Shown here in pieces: positions 5,896 to 13,035 of a stretch of 13,035 bases of DNA. The stretch spans positions 1 to 13,035 of the forward strand of contig CAZXOC010000217.1 of the NCBI GenBank assembly GCA_964642165.1, given 5' to 3'. Made by a program: the position numbers and the translations under genes. The stretch is from CAYRVX01 sp964642165 (GTDB taxonomy: Bacteria; Planctomycetota; Phycisphaerae; SM23-33). Under the pieces are notes generated by a model. It saw only the letters and a program-made list of their open reading frames with translations. It was not told the origin of the DNA and made no database searches. Numbering within the stretch: position 1 is the stretch's first letter; each line of letters opens with the position of its first letter.

Positions 5896-8028
5896 ATGAG
5901 CAGATTGATCAGCGTGGTTTGCATCCTGGCGAGTGTCGTCGTGATCGCGTCGGTGGCCGGGGCGGCCGAGGACGTCCTCATCGCCGATTTCGAGGGCAGG
6001 GATTACGGGGACTGGAAGGTGACGGGCGAGGCGTTCGGGCCGGGCCCGGCGCAGGGGACGCTTGGCGGGCAGATGCACGTGTCCGGCTTCAAGGGCAAGA
6101 GGCTGGTGAACACGTACTTCAAGGGCGACGGCACGGTGGGGACGCTGACGTCGCCGCCGATCAAGATCGAGCGGAAGTTCATCTGCTTCCTCATCGGCGG
6201 CGGAATGCATCCGGGCAAGGCGTGCATGAACCTCCTGGTCGGCGGCAAGGTGGTGCGGACGGCCACGGGGCCGAACGATCAGCCCGGCGGCTCCGAGAAG
6301 CTGGCGTGGAGTCTCTGGGACGTGGGCGACCTGGCGGGCAAGACGGCGACGATCCAGATCGTCGACAACGCCAAGGGCGGCTGGGGGCACGTGAACGTCG
6401 ACCACATCATCCAGACCGACACCAAGCCGAAGATCCCGCCGGCCCCGAAGCTGGGCGCGTTCACCAAGGAGATGACGGTCGAGAAGAAGTACCTCATCAT
6501 CCCGATCCAGAACGGCGCGAAGCGGTGCAACCTGGAGCTGGAGGTCGCGGGCAAGAAGGTCCGCCGGTACGGCACGGAGCTGGCGACGGACGCCAACACC
6601 GTGGACTTCTGGGCCTGGTTCACCATCGAGTCCTACAAGGGCCAGCCCGCGGTCGTCAGCGCCAGGGGCGCGCCCGAGGAGGGCTTCAAGCTGATCCGCC
6701 AGTCCGACGAGATTCCGGGCGCCGAGACGTTCTACACCGAGGCGCTCCGCCCGCAGTTGCGCTTCAGCCAGAAGGTCGGCTGGAACAACGACACCAACGG
6801 GATGGTCTACTACGACGGCGAGTGGCACGTCTACTTCCAGCACAACCCCGTCGGATGGAAGTGGGGCAACATGACGTGGGGCCACTTCGTCAGCACCGAC
6901 CTGATCCACTGGAAGCAGCTTCCCAACGCCCTGTTCCCGTCCACGATGGCCCGAGGGGCGTGCTTCTCCGGCAGCGCGGCCGTGGACGTGCACAACACCG
7001 CCGGCTGGCAGACGGGCAGGGAGAAGGTCATCGTCGCGGCGCTGACCGACACGGGCGCGGGCGAGGCCGTCGCGTACAGCAACGACCGCGGGCGCACCTT
7101 CACGTGGTACGAGAAGAACCCGGTCGTCAAGCACAGCGGGCGCGACCCGAAGATCGTCTGGTACGCCCCGGGCGAGCACTGGGTGATGGCCGTCTACGAC
7201 CAGACCAAGGAGCACGGGCGGAACGTCGCGTTCTACACGTCGAAGGACCTCAAGCAGTGGGAGGTCCAGAGCCACCTGCCCGGCTACTACGAGTGCCCCG
7301 AGCTCGTCGAGCTGCCCGTCGACGGCGACAAGAGCAACACGCGCTGGGTGGTCTTCGCCGCCGACGCCCGGTACGCGGTAGGGAAGTTCGACGGCAAGAC
7401 GTTCACGCCGGAGCACGAAGGCAAGCACCGCGTGCACTACGGGTCGTACTACGCGTCGCAGATCTTCAGCAACCCGCCGGACGGGCGGTGGATTCAGATC
7501 GGCTGGGCGAGGATGGCCATGCGCGGCATGCCGTTCAACCAGGCGTTCACCTTCCCGCACCGCCTGACGCTCCGCAAGACGCCCGACGGCATCCGAATGT
7601 TCGCCACGCCGATCAAGGAGATCGCCAAGCTCCGCAGGAAGACGCACGCCGCGGGCGGCGCGGAGTTGGCTACCGATTCGCCGAAAGCCGTGGCTGTCTC
7701 GGGAGAGCTCTTCGAGATCCGGGCCGAATTCGCCGTGGGCCAGGCCAAGGTCGTCGGCCTGGACATCGGCGGCAACCGCGTGACCTATGACGTCGCGAAG
7801 AACAAGCTCAACGGAGCGGACATGAAGCCCGTCGAGGGGACGGTCTCCATGCAGGTGATCGTCGATCGGCCGATGATCGAGATCTGCGGCAACGACGGCG
7901 CCGTCTACATCACCTCCGGCCGCGGCAAGCGCGGCGACGTGTCGGCCGTGACCGCCTTCGCCGAAGGCGGCGCTGCGAAACTACTGGGGCTGGAGGTCCA
8001 CGAGCTCAATTCCATCTGGCGGAAATAG
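5896..8028 (+). CDS. Secreted glycoside hydrolase family 32 (fructan hydrolase) with N-terminal accessory domain
   Basis: Exported five-bladed-propeller hydrolase predicted to release fructose from levan, inulin or sucrose-like substrates. ATG 5896 gives 710 residues with AAGGTGAG as ribosome binding site. Residues 1-24 are a signal peptide (hydrophobic core about 4-20, cleavage near AGAAE). Residues about 25-180 form a beta-rich accessory domain (VLIADFEG, GDWKVTGEAFG, GGWGHVNVDHI), possibly carbohydrate-binding. About 180-290 is a second beta segment. The GH32 catalytic propeller follows: WNNDTNG with nucleophile Asp299, CFSGS at 356-360, RDP at 416-418 with transition-state Asp417, and YECPEL with acid/base Glu466. 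The C-terminal beta-sandwich includes DRPMIEICGNDG. The total length exceeds typical GH32 enzymes because of the N-terminal domains. The nucleophile block differs from the usual WMNDPNG by Asn and Thr replacements. It leads the cluster; the esterase starts 34 bases on. Confidence 0.93.
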   Translation: MSRLISVVCILASVVVIASVAGAAEDVLIADFEGRDYGDWKVTGEAFGPGPAQGTLGGQMHVSGFKGKRLVNTYFKGDGTVGTLTSPPIKIERKFICFLIGGGMHPGKACMNLLVGGKVVRTATGPNDQPGGSEKLAWSLWDVGDLAGKTATIQIVDNAKGGWGHVNVDHIIQTDTKPKIPPAPKLGAFTKEMTVEKKYLIIPIQNGAKRCNLELEVAGKKVRRYGTELATDANTVDFWAWFTIESYKGQPAVVSARGAPEEGFKLIRQSDEIPGAETFYTEALRPQLRFSQKVGWNNDTNGMVYYDGEWHVYFQHNPVGWKWGNMTWGHFVSTDLIHWKQLPNALFPSTMARGACFSGSAAVDVHNTAGWQTGREKVIVAALTDTGAGEAVAYSNDRGRTFTWYEKNPVVKHSGRDPKIVWYAPGEHWVMAVYDQTKEHGRNVAFYTSKDLKQWEVQSHLPGYYECPELVELPVDGDKSNTRWVVFAADARYAVGKFDGKTFTPEHEGKHRVHYGSYYASQIFSNPPDGRWIQIGWARMAMRGMPFNQAFTFPHRLTLRKTPDGIRMFATPIKEIAKLRRKTHAAGGAELATDSPKAVAVSGELFEIRAEFAVGQAKVVGLDIGGNRVTYDVAKNKLNGADMKPVEGTVSMQVIVDRPMIEICGNDGAVYITSGRGKRGDVSAVTAFAEGGAAKLLGLEVHELNSIWRK

Positions 8029-8062
8029 CCGCCGGCGGCGACGAGCAACTCGGGAGAGACCC

Positions 8063-9199
8063 ATGGCACGCTCTCCGTTGGCGACGGCAATTGCCGCCGT
8101 CCTGTGCTTCGGCCTGGCGCCGCCGGCCCGGGCCGCGGACGGCAAGGTGAAGGTGTTCATCCTCGCCGGCCAGTCCAACATGGAAGGCTACGGCATGCTC
8201 GGCAGCCTCGACCACCTGGGCAGCCACCCCACCGGCGGCCGGCTGCTCAAGATGCTCAAGGCCGCCGACGGCTCGTGGGCCACACGCGACGACGTGACGA
8301 TCTGGTGGAACAAGGAGTCGCTGAAGCACAAGCATGGTCCGCTGAGCACGAACTGGGGGGCCATGAGGGGCAAGTCCATCGGGCCGGAGCTGATGTTCGG
8401 CACGATCATGGGCCAGCGCTACGAGGAGCACGTTCTGCTGATCAAGACCGCCTGGGGCGGCAAGAGCGTGTGGTGTGACTTCCGCTCGCCGGGCGCCGGC
8501 GAGATGACCTGGGACGAGAAGCGAATCCTGAAACGAGACCACTGGCTCAAGCCCGGCCACTTCTACCGCAAGATGGTTGCCGAGATAAAGGGGTGTCTGG
8601 CGGGTATCAAGGATGTTGTCCCGGGGTATAGCGGTCAGGGCTATGAGATTGCCGGCATGGCCTGGTTCCAGGGCTGGAACGACTTCGGCGAGTGGCACCT
8701 CCAATTGGACGGCAAACGCGTCGGCATGGGCCTCATCGAGCGCTACCCGCACAACCTCGCGGCCATGTTTCGCGACCTGCGCAAGGACCTCGACGCGCCC
8801 GACATGCCGATCGTGATCGGCGAACTGGGCGTCGGCGGTCGTGAGATGGCCAAGAGGGCGAAGAACGCCGACGACCACGAGGCCATCGGGATGGTGAGCT
8901 TCCGCAAGGCCCAGAAGGCCGTGGCCGATGACCCGTCGCTCAGGAACGTCAGCTTCGTGCCCACCGCCGCCTTCTGGGATACGCGTCTGCAGGAACTGCG
9001 AATCATGGCGGACAAGTACTGGGATGTCAAACAGCGGAAGAAGATCAAGGATACCGACGGCAACGTGCTGCCGACGAAGAAGTTGAACGACGAATACTGG
9101 CGCCGGGGCGGTCACTGGTACTGCCACTACAACGGCTCGGCATCCAACTGCTCGCTGGTCGGCTACGCCATGGCTGAGGCTCTCAATAGATCCAGATAA
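8063..9199 (+). CDS. Secreted SGNH/SASA-type carbohydrate esterase (sialate O-acetylesterase-like)
   Basis: Predicted exported serine esterase removing acetyl groups from sugars; 378 residues from ATG 8063, with GGGAG (8052-8056) six bases upstream. A signal peptide occupies residues 1-25 (cleavage near ARAADG). The SASA block I motif GQSNMEG is at 36-42 with nucleophile Ser38. The oxyanion region includes IKTAWGGKSVW (127-137), the WYQGE-like block is WFQGWND (201-207), and the candidate catalytic His is His355 in HYNGSA (355-360). The usual Asp three residues before this His is replaced by Trp352, so the enzyme may use a Ser-His dyad or an acid from elsewhere. It sits 34 bases after GH32, almost certainly on the same transcript, suggesting an acetylated target glycan. 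A family name of sialate O-acetylesterase does not prove sialic acid as substrate. Codons at about 8570-8660 are less GC-rich than the rest. Confidence 0.87.
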   Translation: MARSPLATAIAAVLCFGLAPPARAADGKVKVFILAGQSNMEGYGMLGSLDHLGSHPTGGRLLKMLKAADGSWATRDDVTIWWNKESLKHKHGPLSTNWGAMRGKSIGPELMFGTIMGQRYEEHVLLIKTAWGGKSVWCDFRSPGAGEMTWDEKRILKRDHWLKPGHFYRKMVAEIKGCLAGIKDVVPGYSGQGYEIAGMAWFQGWNDFGEWHLQLDGKRVGMGLIERYPHNLAAMFRDLRKDLDAPDMPIVIGELGVGGREMAKRAKNADDHEAIGMVSFRKAQKAVADDPSLRNVSFVPTAAFWDTRLQELRIMADKYWDVKQRKKIKDTDGNVLPTKKLNDEYWRRGGHWYCHYNGSASNCSLVGYAMAEALNRSR

Positions 9200-9229
9200 A
9201 CTGTTGAGTTGAAAGAGAGAGGACGGAAG

Positions 9230-12200
9230 ATGGAGAAGATGCTCAGAACAGCGGCGGGCCTTCTTGTGCTGATGCTGGCGGATGTCTGCTTCTGTGAGAT
9301 GGCGGACAGTATCCTGGAAACGAGCGGGGCCAAGGGTGGCTTTGTGGTTCGTCTCGGCTGCGGGGACGGGAAACTGACGGCGGAGCTGAAGAGAAGCGAT
9401 GCGTATATCGTACACGGACTGGACACGGAGGCGGCAACAGTTCAGAAGGCGCGGGAGCATTTCCTGGCGCGCAGATTCAACGGAACAGTCTCAGCCGCCG
9501 TGTTCGACGGTGAGCATCTGCCTTACATCGACAATATGGTCAACCTGTTGGTGGTGAGTTCGCGCTTCAATGTTTCCCGGACGGAGCTGATGAGGGTACT
9601 CACACCGAACGGTGTTCTTCTGGAGCGGACCGGCAAGGGTTGGAAGAAGACAGTCAAGCCTGTTCCCGACGAGATGGATGAATGGACTCATTACCTGCAC
9701 GGCCCGGATAACAACGCGGTGAGCCGGGACACTGCGATCACTGCGCCGATCAAACACCTGCAGTGGAAGGGCAGTCCGAAGTACTCGAGGCACCACGACA
9801 AGTCCTCAAGCATCCCGGCCGTGGTAACAGCCGGAGGAAGGGTTTTCTACATCGTGGACGAGGGCCCGCGCGCTTCCATCCTGTGGGACTCCGACTGGCA
9901 GGTGGTTGCCAGGGACGCTTTCAACGGCGTGATTCTCTGGAGGAAGAAGATCGACCAGTGGACGGATCAGCTATGGGGTCTGAAGAGCGGGCCGTCAAAG
10001 ACACCTCGCAGGCTGGTGGCGACCAAGGACGGTGTGTACGTCACGCTGGGCCTGTTGAGTCCGGTCAGCAAGCTGGACGCGGCGACGGGGAGAGAGCTGA
10101 AAGTGTATGCCGGGACGGGGAAGACGGAGGAGATCGTGCTGAAGGACGGCGTTCTGTACCTGGTCATCCATCCGACGATCGACCCGGGCAAGCGCGGAGG
10201 GTTCTGGGAAAGAGTGCCAAAGACAGTGATGGCGCTCAGGGAATCCGACGGAACCACCCTGTGGCGGCATGAGCTGCCCTGGATAGCCCCGGTTACCCTG
10301 ACCGTTGGCGAGAAGAACGTGTATCTGTGCGACGGCCCGCGGATCATTGCGTTTGACCGTGTTTCAGGCAAAGAGCTGTGGAAGTCTGTGAAGATTCCAT
10401 GGCGTGAAAAGAGGATGCCGACCTATTTCGCCCCTACGCTGGTCGCGGCGGGAACAAGCGTCTTGTATGCGGGCGGCGAGAACTGGCGCGAACATGCCGG
10501 GAGCAAGGGGTTGATGACGTGTCTGGACGCGGCGACGGGAGAAATCAAGTGGCAGCGGCCGCACCTGCCGTCAGGTTACCAGTCGCCGCAGGATATCTTC
10601 GTGATAGGCAACCGTGTCTGGTGCGGCAGCCTCAATTCCAAGCCGGGCGAGTTCGACAGAAGGTACCCGGACGTTTCCCCAAGTACCGGTGAGTTCATTT
10701 CGTACAATCTTCAAACGGGGAAGCCGGAGAAGACCATCCCGCGCGGTGCGGACTGCTACTGGTTCCACCATCGCTGTCACCGGGCAAAAGCCACGGAGAA
10801 GTTCTTCCTCACGTCGAGGACCGGCATCGAAATGATCGATACGCGGACGGGCAAATGGCACCTGCACCATTGGGCACGCGGCGCGTGTGTTTACGGGATC
10901 ATGCCCGCGAACGGCCTGATCTATGGTCCGTCGCATCCCTGCGCTTGTTATCCGGAAGCGAAGCTCACCGGGTTCAACGCGCTGGGCGGTGCACGAACGT
11001 CGAGAGTTGAGAGGTCAGAAGCGAGGAATCGGCTGCAGAAGGGACCGGCGTTCGGCACTGTCAGGGATCAAGAGGCCAGGCCCGCATCTTCTGAAGATTG
11101 GCCTACCTTCCGGGGAAGTGCGGCGCGCAGCGGTTCCACCGACGCCGCAGTGGATAGAGATACGGCTGTGAAGTGGCGGACGCGGATTGGCGGAAGACTG
11201 AGCCAGGCCGTTGTGGCGGGCGGGAGGCTGTTTGTGGCGTCAGTTGATGCGCATACGGTCTATGCGCTTAATCAGAATTCAGGAAAGGTCGAATGGAAGT
11301 ACAGTGCCGGAGGGCGCGTTGATTCCCCGCCGACGATCCACAAAGGGATGGTGATCTTCGGAAGCGCGGATGGATACGTCTACTGCCTGCGTGCGTCTGA
11401 CGGGGCACTGGTCTGGCGGTTGGCCGCCGCTCCATACGATCAGCGGCTCATGGCATGGGAGCAGTTGGAGTCTGTCTGGCCGGTGCATGGCAGCGTGCTG
11501 ATCCGGAATGATGTTGCGTATGTGATCGCCGGCCGGTCCATGTTTCTTGACGGCGGTCTCACGCTGTACCGCCTCAAGCCGGCCACCGGCGAGATCCTCT
11601 CTGAGGTGCGGATGGATGAAAAGGACCCCAACACGGGCAAGGACTTGCACACCCATGTCAGGGTGCTGGACATGCCGGTTGCTTCCTCGGACATTCTGAG
11701 CAGTGAAGGTACCCATGTCTTCATGCGGTCCCAGCCGTTCGACCTGGAGGGCAAGCGCAGGCGGGTTCATCAGGTTGACATCGGACAGCAGCGCGGGGAC
11801 GATGCGCATCTGTTTGTTCCGAACGGGTTTCTGGATGGCAACTACTGGCATCGCGCCTTCTGGGTCTACGGGCGCAGTGTCCGCGGGGGGCCGGGCTACG
11901 GGAGTACGGGGCATCATGCCCCCTGCGGCAAGATCATGGTTCTGGATGATGATAATGTGTATAGTTTCGGGCGTCGGCAGGAGTACTGGCGCTGGACGAC
12001 GCCCACGGAATACCGGCTCTTTTCCGTGGATCGCAGTCTGCCGCGTTCGGAGGGCAAGGCGGCGGCCGGGAAGAAACGGCGCAGGACGACAGCGAGATTC
12101 GCGATACGCTGGAGTATTGAGATCCCGGTACTGGTGAGGGCGATGGTGAAGGCTGGTGATACCATCTTTGCATGCGGGCCGGCGGATATTGTGAATGAGC

Positions 12201-12433
12201 CGGACTTCCGGATGCGTCAACCGGGGAAGCTTGAACCGCTCAAGAGGCAGGCGGAGCTCTTTGCCGGCAGTGACGGAAGTGTGCTCTGGGCTGTGTCCGC
12301 CAAAGACGGAGAGAGGATTGAGGAAACCAAACTCGGTGTGCTGCCGGTCTTCGACGGCATGATCGCCGCCGGCGGGCACTTGTTCATGTCCACCGTGGAC
12401 GGCAAAGTCGTCTGCCTCGGGAGCGGAGGTTAA
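9230..12433 (+). CDS. Large secreted protein: SAM-methyltransferase-like domain plus two PQQ-like beta-propeller segments
   Basis: A 1067-residue protein from ATG 9230 (AGAGAGGA at 9215-9222 upstream; TTG 9209 in frame is less likely). Residues 1-23 resemble a signal peptide (TAAGLLVLMLADVCFC). Residues about 26-140 read as a Rossmann-type methyltransferase: motif I VVRLGCGDGKLTAEL (39-53), acidic strand-2 end GLDTE (63-67), a DGEHLPYID block near 93-101 and the strand LMRVLTPNGVLL (120-131). A conserved-looking junction, DEWTHYLHGPDNNAVS (150-165), follows. The first propeller spans about 170-585, with blades ending RVSGKELW and AATGEIKW. A polar low-complexity linker runs 587-622, and the second propeller about 624-1067 (NSGKVEWKY, ASDGALVW, ATGEILSEV). 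A basic insert KKRRR lies near 945-955. Base composition is lower in GC than in neighbouring genes. It lies in the GH32-esterase-GH2 cluster. Sugar dehydrogenase, scaffold or sensor roles are all open; no quinoprotein activity is demonstrated. Confidence 0.82.
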   Translation: MEKMLRTAAGLLVLMLADVCFCEMADSILETSGAKGGFVVRLGCGDGKLTAELKRSDAYIVHGLDTEAATVQKAREHFLARRFNGTVSAAVFDGEHLPYIDNMVNLLVVSSRFNVSRTELMRVLTPNGVLLERTGKGWKKTVKPVPDEMDEWTHYLHGPDNNAVSRDTAITAPIKHLQWKGSPKYSRHHDKSSSIPAVVTAGGRVFYIVDEGPRASILWDSDWQVVARDAFNGVILWRKKIDQWTDQLWGLKSGPSKTPRRLVATKDGVYVTLGLLSPVSKLDAATGRELKVYAGTGKTEEIVLKDGVLYLVIHPTIDPGKRGGFWERVPKTVMALRESDGTTLWRHELPWIAPVTLTVGEKNVYLCDGPRIIAFDRVSGKELWKSVKIPWREKRMPTYFAPTLVAAGTSVLYAGGENWREHAGSKGLMTCLDAATGEIKWQRPHLPSGYQSPQDIFVIGNRVWCGSLNSKPGEFDRRYPDVSPSTGEFISYNLQTGKPEKTIPRGADCYWFHHRCHRAKATEKFFLTSRTGIEMIDTRTGKWHLHHWARGACVYGIMPANGLIYGPSHPCACYPEAKLTGFNALGGARTSRVERSEARNRLQKGPAFGTVRDQEARPASSEDWPTFRGSAARSGSTDAAVDRDTAVKWRTRIGGRLSQAVVAGGRLFVASVDAHTVYALNQNSGKVEWKYSAGGRVDSPPTIHKGMVIFGSADGYVYCLRASDGALVWRLAAAPYDQRLMAWEQLESVWPVHGSVLIRNDVAYVIAGRSMFLDGGLTLYRLKPATGEILSEVRMDEKDPNTGKDLHTHVRVLDMPVASSDILSSEGTHVFMRSQPFDLEGKRRRVHQVDIGQQRGDDAHLFVPNGFLDGNYWHRAFWVYGRSVRGGPGYGSTGHHAPCGKIMVLDDDNVYSFGRRQEYWRWTTPTEYRLFSVDRSLPRSEGKAAAGKKRRRTTARFAIRWSIEIPVLVRAMVKAGDTIFACGPADIVNEPDFRMRQPGKLEPLKRQAELFAGSDGSVLWAVSAKDGERIEETKLGVLPVFDGMIAAGGHLFMSTVDGKVVCLGSGG

Positions 12434-12486
12434 GCAGACATCAAGGGGTGGAAGCAACGGGTGCGGTACACGAACAAGATGATGCC

Positions 12487-12573
12487 ATGGGAGAGATGGT
12501 ATGCATCTTGACCTGCTGCCTGATCGGCTGGGTCGTGGCGAAGGCACTGGACGGAATGGAAGCCGAGAGATGA
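12487..12573 (+). CDS. Possible 28-residue hydrophobic leader/small protein before GH2
   Basis: A short ORF within the 136-base gap before GH2, encoding MGEMVCILTCCLIGWVVAKA followed by LDGMEAER. Residues 4-20 form a compact hydrophobic, cysteine-containing stretch that could span the membrane. Its TGA stop overlaps the GH2 ATG as ATGA (12570-12573), which would couple the two translations. Against it, ATG 12487 has no clear ribosome binding site, and the internal ATG 12496 has GGGAGAG directly abutting it with no spacing. It could be a real micro-protein, a leader peptide that tunes GH2 translation, the worn end of a longer gene, or chance. The rest of the gap (12434-12486) shows no promoter or hairpin I can support. 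Confidence 0.35.
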   Translation: MGEMVCILTCCLIGWVVAKALDGMEAER

Positions 12574-13035
12574 GTATTCACTTGGCAGCGATGGGACAAA
12601 CGAGCGTGCTTTCGTGGTGCGCCGCTGTCGTTGGGACGTTCGGTTTCGGCGCGGCGTGCGGGGCGGCAGGTGCGGAGGAGCCCTCGTGGCGGCCGGTCGG
12701 GGGACACCTCATGACGCGCTGGGCGAAGGATGTGTCTCCGACGCGGGCGCTGCCCGAGTACCCCCGGCCGGTGATGAAGCGCGAGCGTTGGGAGAACCTG
12801 AACGGCCTGTGGGAGTACGCCATCCGCCGGAGGGAGGAGACGCGCCGGCCGGCGAAGTTCGACGGGCACGTCCTCGTGCCGTTCTGCATCGAGTCGGCCC
12901 TGTCGGGCGTGAAGAAGAAGGTGACGGAGAGGGATCGCATCTGGTACCGCCGCACGTTTGAGGTGCCCGGGAGCTGGGTGGGTCGGCGAATCCTGCTGCA
13001 CTTCGGGGCCGTCGATTGGGACACGACCGGCTGGG
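12570..13035 (+). CDS. Secreted glycoside hydrolase family 2 protein (beta-galactosidase/glucuronidase-like), 3' end missing
   Basis: N-terminal 155 residues of an exported GH2 enzyme, cut by the window edge. ATG 12570 overlaps the stop of the preceding 28-codon ORF as ATGA and has GGAAG (12558-12562) seven bases upstream; ATG 12591 is an alternative start with a shorter signal. Residues 1-35 are a signal peptide (SVLSWCAAVVGTFGFGAAC core, cleavage near AAGAEE). The sugar-binding jelly roll begins with RWENLNGLWEYAI (72-84), then LVPFCIESALSGV (102-114), WYRRTFEVPGSW (125-136) and LLHFGAVDW (142-150), all typical GH2 N-terminal blocks. The catalytic barrel is beyond the window, so the exact specificity (galactoside, glucuronide, mannoside) cannot be told. 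It continues the plus-strand cluster of exported glycan-degrading proteins. Confidence 0.88.
   Translation, partial: MSIHLAAMGQTSVLSWCAAVVGTFGFGAACGAAGAEEPSWRPVGGHLMTRWAKDVSPTRALPEYPRPVMKRERWENLNGLWEYAIRRREETRRPAKFDGHVLVPFCIESALSGVKKKVTERDRIWYRRTFEVPGSWVGRRILLHFGAVDWDTTGW

Noticed and set aside
5182..7647. 821-codon open frame on the minus strand
   Set aside because: It is antisense to the transporter end, the membrane protein and GH32. The translation is a repetitive R/V/L/D/A-rich shadow without domains.
8006..9460. 484-codon minus-strand open frame
   Set aside because: It is antisense to the SGNH esterase, whose motifs and ribosome binding site are clear on the plus strand.
10985..11095. 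Possible insertion or frameshift scar in the propeller gene
   Set aside because: The low-complexity segment (LGGARTSRVERSEARNRLQK and onward) stays in frame and joins two propellers, so a flexible linker explains it.
11279..12547. 422-codon minus-strand open frame
   Set aside because: It is antisense to the second propeller and has no recognisable domain or start signal.

Overview
The window looks like a stretch of chromosome from a GC-rich planctomycete (Planctomycetota), most likely an uncultured one. The evidence is the roughly two-thirds GC content, a Minf_1886-family protein (a family described from planctomycetes and verrucomicrobia) directly after metG, a methionyl-tRNA synthetase with planctomycete-like wording (EEFVTES, GRALVRY, LSKLRQGVDDLSISR), and a run of secreted carbohydrate-active enzymes beside a very large PQQ-type beta-propeller protein. 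The assignment rests on recognised protein wording, not on a search. No RNA genes, CRISPR arrays, insertion sequences or clear rho-independent terminators were found. No gene-free stretch exceeds 300 bases.

Region 1 (2-3194, plus strand) is housekeeping and envelope. It holds the 3' part of metG, a Minf_1886-family protein and a 66-residue single-pass membrane protein, chained by stop/start overlaps. A lipoprotein N-acetylmuramoyl-L-alanine amidase and a 61-residue soluble protein with a very good ribosome binding site follow.

Region 2 (3209-5706) holds ribD on the minus strand, divergent from an EamA-family transporter that probably starts at TTG. A 98-residue three-helix membrane protein follows. 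The 78-base ribD/EamA gap is GC-rich except for one AT island, which carries a perfect TATAAT overlapping the annotated ribD start codon.

Region 3 (5896-13035, plus strand) is a cluster of exported sugar-degrading proteins. It contains a GH32 fructan hydrolase with an N-terminal accessory domain, a GQSNMEG-type SGNH/SASA carbohydrate esterase, a 1067-residue protein and a GH2 enzyme cut by the window edge. The 1067-residue protein has a signal peptide, a SAM-methyltransferase-like domain and two PQQ-like propeller segments. A hydrophobic 28-codon ORF ends in an ATGA overlap with the GH2 start. Each large gene begins with an export signal, so the products probably act together outside the cytoplasm on a fructose-containing, possibly O-acetylated glycan. 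The substrate is inferred, not shown.

The most unusual items are the apparently exported methyltransferase-like/propeller fusion, which is also compositionally unlike its neighbours, the tiny ORF coupled to GH2, and the ribD start/promoter arrangement. Nothing here amounts to a proven new system.
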